From Aminobacter carboxidus (lineage in GTDB: Bacteria; Pseudomonadota; Alphaproteobacteria; Rhizobiales; Rhizobiaceae), in the NCBI RefSeq assembly GCF_014863355.1, contig NZ_JACZEP010000006.1:186001-250000 (forward strand): DNA of 64,000 nt. The letters run 5' to 3'. Numbering within the stretch: position 1 is the stretch's first letter; each line of letters starts with the position of its first letter. The notes under the pieces are model-generated. The model had not been told where the DNA came from, did not search any database, and worked only from the letters and a program-made list of their open reading frames with translations. This document shows positions 8,127 through 16,132 of the stretch, piece by piece. The position numbers were made by a program, and so were the translations under genes.

Positions 8127-9431
8127 ATGACTGACAGCAAACGCTTCTTCGACCTCGGCAAATCAGGCCTCAGCCGCCGTACGGCGCTCAAGGGCCTCGC
8201 CGCCGGCGCCGGCCTGATGGCCGCGCCCGGTTTCGTCCGCTACTCGCAGGCGCAGTCATCGGCGCCGATCAAGATCGGCTTCCAGGCCCACCGCACAGGC
8301 ATCGGCGCTGCCTATGGCCGCTGGTACGAAAAGACCACCAACGCCGCGGTCAAGCTGATCAACGATGCCGGCGGCATCAACGGCCGCCCGGTCGAGATCA
8401 TCGTCGAAGATGACGGTACCGACCCCAAGCGCGGCGCCGAGGTGGTTGCCAAGTTCGCCTCTCAGCACAAGACCGACATCGTCTTCGGCACGCTGTTTTC
8501 GCATGTCGTCGTCGGCTCGGCGCCGACCGCCGGCGAACTCAAGATTCCCTACTACGTCGTCAGCGAAGGCTATCACGTCGCCTCGGGCAAGCTGAACCGC
8601 TGGGTCTTCCAGCCCGGCATTACCGACGTGCGCTCGCAGGTCACTTCGGTCGCCCCTTGGGTCGCCGCCAACCTCGGCAAGAAGGTGACGATGATCTATC
8701 CGGACTACGCCTTCGGCTACGATCACCGCGACTATTTCGCGCCCGCCCTCAAGGCCCAGGGCGGCGAGGTCGTGGCCCAGATTCCGATCCCGCCGACCGA
8801 AAGCTCGTTCACCAAGTATCTGCCGCAGATTCCCGCCGACACCGAGGTGCTGTACCACGTCATGGTCGGCCCCGGCGTTCTGACCTTCGTCAAGGAACTC
8901 GGCGAGTTCTACGGCTCGAATAAGCCGAAGCTGTTCGGCTTCATCGACTCGCTCGAGGCTGTCGACATCAACAGCCCCGGCCTCGAATTCCTCGACGGCA
9001 GCCATTTCTGGGAAGGCTCGCCGCGCTACGCCCAGGCCAATGACAGCGAGGCGCAGAAAGCCTATCGCGCGGCCGTCGGCATCGACGATAATGGCGCATC
9101 GACGACGGATGCCAAGGACGTGTCGACCGCCGCCCACATGTTCGGTTGCTGGGAAACGCTCTACGTCATCAAGAAGGCGATGGAGGATTCAAGCTACAAG
9201 GGCCCCGAGGACCGCGCCAAGCTGGTCGAGGCGACCGAGGCGCTGACCGAGTTCAAGGAAGGCCCCGAGCATCCCCAGGGCGACAAGAAGTTTAACGGCA
9301 AAATCCACCAGGTCTTCGGCCACCAGAACATCTCCAAGGTCGAAGGCGGCAAGCTCAACGTCGTGCACCGGACCTCGATCGAAGACGGCATGTACGAGCC
9401 GGAAGCGGACTACACGACACAGCCGCTGTGA
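8127..9431 (+). CDS. Branched-chain amino-acid-type ABC transporter substrate-binding protein
   Basis: A 434-residue periplasmic binding protein of the LivJ/LivK or amide/urea type (type-I periplasmic fold). It starts with a twin-arginine signal (LSRRTALKGLAAGAG, residues 15-29). The mature region has the family pattern IKIGFQAHRTGIGAAYG, then LINDAGGINGRPVEIIVEDD near 80-98 and the YPDYAFGYDHRDYF hinge segment near 190. It is first of five co-directional genes that form a whole Liv-type importer. The branched-chain family carries very diverse ligands (amides, aromatic acids, urea), and the neighbouring pnc and nicotinate genes make a pyridine or amide ligand possible (inference only). Confidence 0.92.
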   Translation: MTDSKRFFDLGKSGLSRRTALKGLAAGAGLMAAPGFVRYSQAQSSAPIKIGFQAHRTGIGAAYGRWYEKTTNAAVKLINDAGGINGRPVEIIVEDDGTDPKRGAEVVAKFASQHKTDIVFGTLFSHVVVGSAPTAGELKIPYYVVSEGYHVASGKLNRWVFQPGITDVRSQVTSVAPWVAANLGKKVTMIYPDYAFGYDHRDYFAPALKAQGGEVVAQIPIPPTESSFTKYLPQIPADTEVLYHVMVGPGVLTFVKELGEFYGSNKPKLFGFIDSLEAVDINSPGLEFLDGSHFWEGSPRYAQANDSEAQKAYRAAVGIDDNGASTTDAKDVSTAAHMFGCWETLYVIKKAMEDSSYKGPEDRAKLVEATEALTEFKEGPEHPQGDKKFNGKIHQVFGHQNISKVEGGKLNVVHRTSIEDGMYEPEADYTTQPL

Positions 9432-9470
9432 GCAGCTTGCTGGATGCTGCTTAGGTTGAGTGCCTTGCCA

Positions 9471-9623
9471 CCCCCCTCTGTCCTGCCGGCGATCTCCCCC
9501 TCAGAGGGGGAGATCGGCCGTCATCAAGACATACGGCAATCGCCCAGGTCGCAAGACTGGCGCGACGCCACTGCTGCTGATCTCCCCCCTTGCGGGGGAG
9601 ATGTCCGGCAGGACAGAGGGGGG
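9471..9623. repeat. RIME-like nested palindrome with 19-bp terminal inverted repeats
   Basis: Left end CCCCCCTCTGTCCTGCCGG (9471-9489) is perfectly complementary to 9605-9623. Inside are two smaller hairpins, GATCTCCCCCTC/GAGGGGGAGATC (about 9491-9515) and GATCTCCCCC/GGGGGAGAT (about 9580-9602). It fills the gap between the binding-protein and permease genes and could act as an RNA-stability or attenuation structure that lets more binding protein than permease be made. Confidence 0.85.
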
Positions 9624-9655
9624 TGCGACGGAGCGCAACTTGGGTGGGTTCCCTA

Positions 9656-10537
9656 GTGGCCTTTTTCCCGCATCTCCTGCTCGCCACGCTCGAAGGCCTG
9701 GTCACCTCGGCGGTTCTGGCGCTGACGGCACTCGGGCTGTCGCTGGTGTTCGGCGTCATGCGCATCGTCAACGTCGCGCATGGCGAATTCTTCATGCTGG
9801 GTGCCGTACTTGCCTGGGCGATCACCACCACGCTCACTGGCCACCCGGCCCTTGGCTTCGCGATCGCTTTGGTGCTGTCGCCGCTGATCGTCGGCGCCAT
9901 CGCCTGGATCGCCGAGCGGCTGGTGCTGCGCCGCATCGAGTACAATCCCGAAGCGACCATCGTGGCCACCATCGGCCTGCTCTATATCATCCAGCAGTTG
10001 GCGCTGACCTTCTACGGCCCCGAGGCGCGGCCGGTGACGCCGCCGTTCAACTACCGCATCCAGCTGCCATGGTTCGGCTACTCCGGCTACAAGCTGTCGA
10101 TCATCGCGGCCTCCGCACTACTCCTGCTCGCCACCTGGTTCGTGCTGACACGCACCCGCATCGGGCTGATCATGCGGGCAACGCAATATGACCGCGAGAC
10201 AGCCCTTGCCTTCGGCATCCCGGTCGGGCGCGTCTATGGTGCGGTCTTCGCGCTCGGCGCCATGCTCGCGGCCATCGCCGCGGTGCTGATCGTGCCGATC
10301 CAGCAGGCGCATTATCTGATGGGGCTCGACCCGCTGCTGCTGTCGTTCATCGTCGTCATCATCGGTGGGCTCGGCTCGCTGCGTGGTACGGTCATCGCCG
10401 CCCTGCTGATCGGCGTCTCCGACGGCATCATTTCGGTGTTCTTCTCACCGACGCTGGCCAAGATCATCGCCACGCTCGTCGTTGCCATGGTGCTGGTGTT
10501 CCGGCCGCAGGGTCTGTTCGGGACAGCAACGAAATGA
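9656..10537 (+). CDS. LivH-type ABC transporter permease
   Basis: An inner-membrane permease of the LivH family, about 293 residues, with 8 or so hydrophobic segments. Family hallmarks: GLVTSAVLALTALGLSLVFG, then MRIVNVAHGEFFMLGA near the N-terminus, and VVIIGGLGSLRGTVIAALLIG near the C-terminus. The open frame extends to a TTG at 9590, but this part codes for the palindromic element; GTG 9656 gives the normal family length and is preferred (GTG 9644 is an alternative). No strong ribosome site is visible there, so translation may be coupled to the upstream RNA structure. Its stop overlaps the next permease (ATGA). Confidence 0.9.
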   Translation: MAFFPHLLLATLEGLVTSAVLALTALGLSLVFGVMRIVNVAHGEFFMLGAVLAWAITTTLTGHPALGFAIALVLSPLIVGAIAWIAERLVLRRIEYNPEATIVATIGLLYIIQQLALTFYGPEARPVTPPFNYRIQLPWFGYSGYKLSIIAASALLLLATWFVLTRTRIGLIMRATQYDRETALAFGIPVGRVYGAVFALGAMLAAIAAVLIVPIQQAHYLMGLDPLLLSFIVVIIGGLGSLRGTVIAALLIGVSDGIISVFFSPTLAKIIATLVVAMVLVFRPQGLFGTATK

Positions 10538-11499
10538 GCGGCGACGGCACGACAACAAAGGTCTACGCGCTGCATGGGGCCGTCATAGCCGTGCTCGTCG
10601 CGCTGAATTTCGTGCTGCCCGAGTATCATCATGGCGTACTGGCGCGGGTGCTGGTGCTCGCCGTCTTTGCCATGGGCTACAACTTGCTGTTCGGCTATGT
10701 CGGGCTGCTCAGCCTCGGCCATGCCATGTTCTTTTCAGCCGGGCTCTATGGTGCCGGCCTGCCGCTCTACCATCTCGGCTGGGGCGTCGTGCCGGCCTTT
10801 GCCGGAGGCATTGGCGCGGGTTTCACCGTATCGCTGTTCATCGGCCTTTTGGCGCTGCGCACCTCGGGCGTCGCCTTCATGATCGTGACGATGATGTTCG
10901 CCCAGGTGTTCTATCTCACCACGCTCTATTTCGGCGAATGGACCCGCGGCGACGAAGGGCTGGTGCTGCAGCAGCACACGCGGCGGATAGCGCTCGGCAG
11001 CGAAACACTCGACCTGACCAACCCGGCGACGCGCTATCTGATGGCGGTGGCGCTTTTTGCGGCAACACTCTTCGCCACGCTTGCCATCGTCCGCTCGCGC
11101 CATGGCCGCGTCCTCGTCGCGATCCGCGAGAACGAAGAGCGAACGAAGATGCTCGGCTACGACACCTTCGCCAACAAGCTGGCCGCGGTCGTGACCTCGG
11201 GTGTCATTTGCGCCGCGGCGGGTGCAGCCTATGCGCTGTTGTTCGGTTATGTCGGCTCGACCTTCGCCTCGGTGCAATACTCGATCCTGCCGCTGCTCTG
11301 GGTCCTGCTCGGCGGTGCCGCGACAACGCTCGGCCCGCTGCTCGGCACGCTGTTCATGTACTACGTCGTCGACATCACCAGTGGTTACACCTCGGCCTAC
11401 ATGCTGGTCGTCGGCGCCATGCTGATCCTTCTGGTGCTGTGGTTCCGCAAAGGCGTGCTCGGCACGGTGCGCGAGCGCTGGCTCAGGTGGTTGCCATGA
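10534..11499 (+). CDS. LivM-type ABC transporter permease
   Basis: A 321-residue permease of the LivM family, partner of the LivH-type permease with which it overlaps by 4 bp. Characteristic stretches are [20 protein letters not shown] (about residues 48-67), where the GxxSLGHA motif is diagnostic, the [16 protein letters not shown] helix, the [19 protein letters not shown] cytoplasmic loop near residue 200 and the [17 protein letters not shown] coupling region. It has about 9-10 hydrophobic segments. It overlaps the ATPase gene downstream, so the subunits are made in step. Confidence 0.93.
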   Translation: MSGDGTTTKVYALHGAVIAVLVALNFVLPEYHHGVLARVLVLAVFAMGYNLLFGYVGLLSLGHAMFFSAGLYGAGLPLYHLGWGVVPAFAGGIGAGFTVSLFIGLLALRTSGVAFMIVTMMFAQVFYLTTLYFGEWTRGDEGLVLQQHTRRIALGSETLDLTNPATRYLMAVALFAATLFATLAIVRSRHGRVLVAIRENEERTKMLGYDTFANKLAAVVTSGVICAAAGAAYALLFGYVGSTFASVQYSILPLLWVLLGGAATTLGPLLGTLFMYYVVDITSGYTSAYMLVVGAMLILLVLWFRKGVLGTVRERWLRWLP

Positions 11500-12229
11500 C
11501 GGCACTTTTGACCACCAAGGGCCTGTCGCGCCATTTCGGCGGCCTGCGTGCCGTCGATAATGTCGATTTCTCACTCGAGCCGGGCGAGATCCGAGCGGTG
11601 ATCGGCCCCAATGGCGCTGGCAAGACGACCTTCGTCAGCCTCGTCTGCGGCCGCTACGCGCCAAGTTCTGGCCGCATCGTCTTCGACGGCGAGGACATCA
11701 CCGACATGCCGGCACACCTCAGGGTCCGGCGCGGCATCGCCTATACGTTCCAGATCACCAGCGTATTCGCCAACCTCAGCGCCTACGAGAACGTCGCCCT
11801 GCCGGTGCAGCGCACGCTGACCGACGGGCGTTCGCGCAGGGCGGTGCGGCAAAGCGCGATGGAAGCGCTCGAACGCGTCGGGCTGGCCAGCCGGGCGCAT
11901 GAGCAGGCCGGCGCCTTGGCCTACGGCCACCAACGGCTGCTCGAGGTGGCGATGGGGCTGGCGCTCAAGCCGCGGCTGCTCATCCTCGACGAGCCGACGC
12001 AGGGCCTTTCGGACAGCGAGATCGAAAACTTCATCGCCCTTGTGCGCGAGATAGCCAGCGATGCAACGGTGCTGCTGATCGAACACAACATGCAGGTGGT
12101 GATGGAATTGGCCCGGCGCATCACCGTGTTCGACGCCGGCAAGATCCTGGCTGAAGGCAGCCCGGCTGAGATCCGCGCCAACACTGCGGTGCAGGAAGCC
12201 TATCTCGGCACCGTGCAGGAGGCAGGCGC

Positions 12230-12233
<4 letters not shown>
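11496..12233 (+). CDS. LivG-type ABC transporter ATP-binding protein
   Basis: A 245-residue cytosolic ATPase of the LivG family. The ATG at 11496 overlaps the LivM stop; a longer open frame upstream in this frame is only the shadow of livM. Walker A is GPNGAGKT (about residues 36-43), the signature is the LivG-specific [17 protein letters not shown] form in place of LSGGQ, and Walker B is [11 protein letters not shown]. The [22 protein letters not shown]-loop stretch is also typical. It pairs with the LivF-type ATPase whose start overlaps its stop. Confidence 0.94.
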
Positions 12234-12933
<700 letters not shown>

Positions 12934-12937
<4 letters not shown>

Positions 12938-14361
12938 CCGAAGAACACGAAGCCGGCGATCAGGAAGGTCGGGATCAGCACCGCGCCCGACCACAGCATG
13001 TAGCCGAAGAAACCCGGCATGCTGACCCCGCTCTCCCTGGCGATGGCATAGACCATGAAGTTGGGCGCGTTGCCGATGTAGGTGTTAGCGCCCATGAACA
13101 CGGCGCCTGCCGAGATCGCCACAAGCGTCGGGGCAAGAGTCGTCATCAGCGCCTGCGGGTCGCCGCCGGCCAACTCGAAAAAGACCAGATAGGTCGGCGC
13201 GTTGTCGAGGAAGGACGACAGCGCGCCCGTCAGCCAGAAATAGGCGAGGTTGTCGGGTTCGCCCGCCGGCCCAGTGACCAGCGACACCAGCGGCGCGAAC
13301 GCGCCGTCGAGCCCTGCACGCAGGATGGCGATGACAGGCACGATGCAGATGAAGATGCCGGCGAACAACTTTGCCACCTCTGTTATCGGCCCCCAGGAGA
13401 AGCCGTTGGCGGCGCGGTATTCCTTGCGTGTGACGGCGAGCGACACGAACGCCAGTGCCAGGATGATGGCATCGCGGGCAAGGTTCTGCAGCTCGACATG
13501 GACGCCTTGGATCGAGAACGCGACGCCGGGTTTCCAGAACGCCGACATCAGGATCGCGGCAATAACGCCGGTGAGCAGCGCTATGTTGGCAAGGCCGCGG
13601 ATACGCACCTTGGAATGTGGAGTCGGGTCCTTGATCTTGGGCTGCCCCGCCTCGCGCCTGTGGAAGTGCCAGTCGACGGCGAGGAAGGCCGCCAGCACGA
13701 TGCCGCCGACCAGCAGGGTCTCGCGCCAGAGATGAACCGTCGTCCAGAAGAAATCGACGCCACGCAGGAAGCCAACGAACAACGGCGGATCACCGAGCGG
13801 GGTCAACGATCCCCCGATATTGGACACCAGGAAGATGAAGAAGACGACGACATGGGCGTTGAACGGCCGGTTGTCGTTGGCACGGATCACCGGCCGGATC
13901 ATGATCATCGAGGCGCCCGTGGTGCCGACGACCGAAGCGAGCAGCGCGCCGATGACCAGCATGCCGGCATTGACCAGCGGCGTGCCTTGGATGTTGCCCG
14001 CCACAAGAATGCCGCCCGAAATGGTGAACAGGGCAAACAGCAGGATGATGAATGACATGTATTCGAGCAAAAGCGTGTGCAGCACTGCACCGGCCGAGAC
14101 ATCGAAGCCGAAGGACAACGACATCGGCACCACCACAAGGGCCGCCCAGCCGATCGTGATCTTGCCGTAGTGGTGCTCCCATACATGCGGGTAGAGCAGC
14201 GGCCCGGTGGCGACGGAGAACAGCAACCCCGCGAAGGGCAACGCCCACCACAATGACATCGACGCGCCAGGCAAGCCTTGGTCGGCGGCCAGCGCCGATC
14301 CCGCGCTCACAAGCAGGCCGGCGAGCGCCAGTGACGCTGCCGCAAGACGCGAATTTTTCAT
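12934..14361 (-). CDS. NhaD/citrate-type sodium:proton antiporter
   Basis: A 475-residue inner-membrane protein with a signal-like first segment (LAGLLVSAGSALA) and about 11 further hydrophobic helices. The VSNIGGSLTPLGDPPLFVGF stretch near residue 180-200 is the ion-transporter signature shared by NhaD and related CitT/ArsB superfamily carriers. A second one, ALSSFLDNAPTYLVFFE, followed by ANTYIGNAPNFMVYAIA, is found toward the C-terminus. The ATG has a GAGGGG ribosome site. It is convergent with the Liv-type operon and followed on its strand by nothing related; the next minus-strand gene upstream is pncA. Likely role: Na+/H+ exchange; an organic-anion carrier is possible. Confidence 0.88.
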
Positions 14362-14467
14362 GCTGTCCCCTCAAAGCCGGCGTATGCGCCGGGCATTCTT
14401 TTCGAAGTTCGTCATGGTCGAAATTCGTCATGGCGGCGGCGCAGCCGACGCTGCCGAGGTCGGATAG

Positions 14468-15067
14468 CTAGACGAGCTTCACGCCGGCGTCGCGCATCTT
14501 GCCGATCATCATTTCCAAGGAGCCGCCGAGATCGATGGCCCGGCATGCATCGAGGCGCACCGTGGTGGCAAAACCATGCTTGACCGCGTCGAGCGCCGAA
14601 TAGGCGACGCAAAAATCGGTGGCGAGGCCGACAAGAGTGATCGAAGCGACGTCGCGCTCGCGCAGGTAGCCGGCGAGACCGGTCGGGGTAAAACGATCGT
14701 TCTCGAAGAACGCCGAATAACTGTCGATATGCGGGCGAAAGCCCTTGCGGATGACCAGTTCGGCCTTGGACCAGGCAAGGCCGGAATGGAAGTCGGCGCC
14801 ACGGCTGCCCTGGATGCAATGATCCGGCCACAGGGTCTGTGGGCCATAGGACATGCGCACGCTTTCGAACGGCTGCTTGCCGGTGTGGCTGGAAGCGAAG
14901 CTCGAATGACCGGCCGGATGCCAGTCCTGGGTCAGCATGACGTGCTCGGCGTTGCGGATGAGATCGTTGACCAGCGGAATGATCTCGTCGCCCCCATTCA
15001 CGGCAAGCGCACCGCCAGGGCAGAAGTCGTTTTGCAGATCGACGACGACGAGCGCGTCCGTGGCCAT
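14468..15067 (-). CDS. pncA: Nicotinamidase
   Basis: A 199-residue cysteine hydrolase that converts nicotinamide to nicotinate. Catalytic triad by family alignment: D10 (VVVDLQNDF), K108 (VIRKGFRP) and C153 (VGLATDFCVAYSALDA). Metal ligands D48, H50 and H54 (DWHPAGHSSF) are present. The longer open frame to 15142 is not needed: ATG 15067 with a GGGGG-rich leader gives the usual length. It is divergent from the six-gene operon at 15275-22303 and so would feed nicotinate either to pncB (4824) or to that operon. Together this makes a strong niacin theme. Confidence 0.95.
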   Translation of the reverse strand: MATDALVVVDLQNDFCPGGALAVNGGDEIIPLVNDLIRNAEHVMLTQDWHPAGHSSFASSHTGKQPFESVRMSYGPQTLWPDHCIQGSRGADFHSGLAWSKAELVIRKGFRPHIDSYSAFFENDRFTPTGLAGYLRERDVASITLVGLATDFCVAYSALDAVKHGFATTVRLDACRAIDLGGSLEMMIGKMRDAGVKLV

Positions 15068-15229
15068 GGGGCCCCCATGCTGGTTTCGGTACCGCCTCGC
15101 TGGCGGGCCGCCGAAATTCGTCCAGAAGGCGCCTTGCGTCAACCATCAACTTGGCGAAGCGCGATCCCACCAGGAAGTGATCCGGCGAAGTAAAGCCAGG
15201 CTTTGACAAAAGATCGCGGCAGGTTATCA

Positions 15230-15242
15230 CTTGTGTACGAAT
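15230..15242. promoter_or_regulatory. Candidate operator upstream of the nicotinate operon
   Basis: CTTGTGTACGAA is a degenerate version of the TTTGTATAC element found at 8024-8040 and 27051-27064, about 35-45 bp before the GTG of the flavin-subunit gene and in the 207-bp divergent region shared with pncA. It could be a site for the MarR regulator encoded at the operon end or for a GntR protein. Evidence is only the similarity and position. Confidence 0.25.
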
Positions 15243-15274
15243 GAAAATGTCCGGCACCGGCCCGGAGGCATTGC

Positions 15275-16132
15275 GTGACCCGTTACGCGAAACCCAAGAC
15301 GCTCGACGAAGCGCTGGCGCTGCTCAGCGAGGGTTCGTGGCGAGTTCTGGCGGGCGCAACGGACTTCTACCCCGCCCTGGGCAGCCGGCCGCTGCAACAC
15401 GATGTAATCGATATCAATGGCATCGGCGCGCTGCGGGGCATCGCCGAAAACGGCAGCCATTTCATCATCGGGGCACGTACGAGCTGGGCCGAGATCGACA
15501 AGGCGCCGCTGCCGCCGGCCTTTGAGGCGCTGAAGCAGTCGGCGCGCGAGATCGGATCGATCCAGATTCAGAACGTCGCGTCGGTAGCCGGCAATATATG
15601 CAATGCTTCGCCGGCGGCCGATGGCGTGCCGCCACTGATGGTCCTCGACGCCGAAGTCGAGCTGCAGTCGCGTCACGAGCTGCGAATCCTGCCACTTGGC
15701 GAATTCATCGTCGGCAACCGCCAAACGAGGCTGCGCGCGGACGAACTGGTAACAGCCCTGCGCATCCCAAAGGCCAGCGTTGCCGGGCGTTCGGCCTTCG
15801 TCAAACTGGGTGCCCGGCGCTATCTCGTCATTTCAATCGCCATGGCGGCGGCACGGGTCGTGCTTGACGGCCAAGGGCGGATCGCCAGCGCGGCGATTTC
15901 GGTGGGCTCCTGCTCCGCGGTGGCGCAACGGCTGCGAACCCTGGAAGCTTCGCTCGCCGGGCAAAGGCTGGAAGCTACCGAAGCCGCCGTTTTAGCCGCA
16001 GAGCTGGATGAATTGTCGCCGATCGACGACGTGCGCGGCAGCGCCGGATACAGGCGACGTGCGGCGCGCGAGATCGTGACGCGAGCCTTGTTGCAGGCAG
16101 CCGGCGGTTCGCAGAAACAGGCAGCGGCATGA
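15275..16132 (+). CDS. FAD-binding subunit of a xanthine dehydrogenase-family hydroxylase (putative nicotinate dehydrogenase)
   Basis: A 285-residue medium subunit of a molybdenum hydroxylase that transfers electrons from Fe-S clusters to FAD. It shows the two family FAD motifs: LAGATDFYPALGSR near residues 26-39 and IQNVASVAGNICNASPAADG near 99-118. A CO_deh_flav_C-like region follows (FVKLGARRYLVISIAMAAAR). Start is GTG with GGAGG six bases upstream. The stop overlaps the ATG of the fused Fe-S/molybdopterin gene. In this context the likely reaction is C6 hydroxylation of nicotinate; xanthine or another N-heterocycle remains possible because the subunit does not define substrate. Confidence 0.88.
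   Translation: MTRYAKPKTLDEALALLSEGSWRVLAGATDFYPALGSRPLQHDVIDINGIGALRGIAENGSHFIIGARTSWAEIDKAPLPPAFEALKQSAREIGSIQIQNVASVAGNICNASPAADGVPPLMVLDAEVELQSRHELRILPLGEFIVGNRQTRLRADELVTALRIPKASVAGRSAFVKLGARRYLVISIAMAAARVVLDGQGRIASAAISVGSCSAVAQRLRTLEASLAGQRLEATEAAVLAAELDELSPIDDVRGSAGYRRRAAREIVTRALLQAAGGSQKQAAA

Noticed and set aside
10482-11495. N-terminal extension of the LivG-type ATPase through the livM region
   Set aside because: Arg-rich shadow of livM; the ATPase fold begins at ATG 11496, which overlaps the livM stop.
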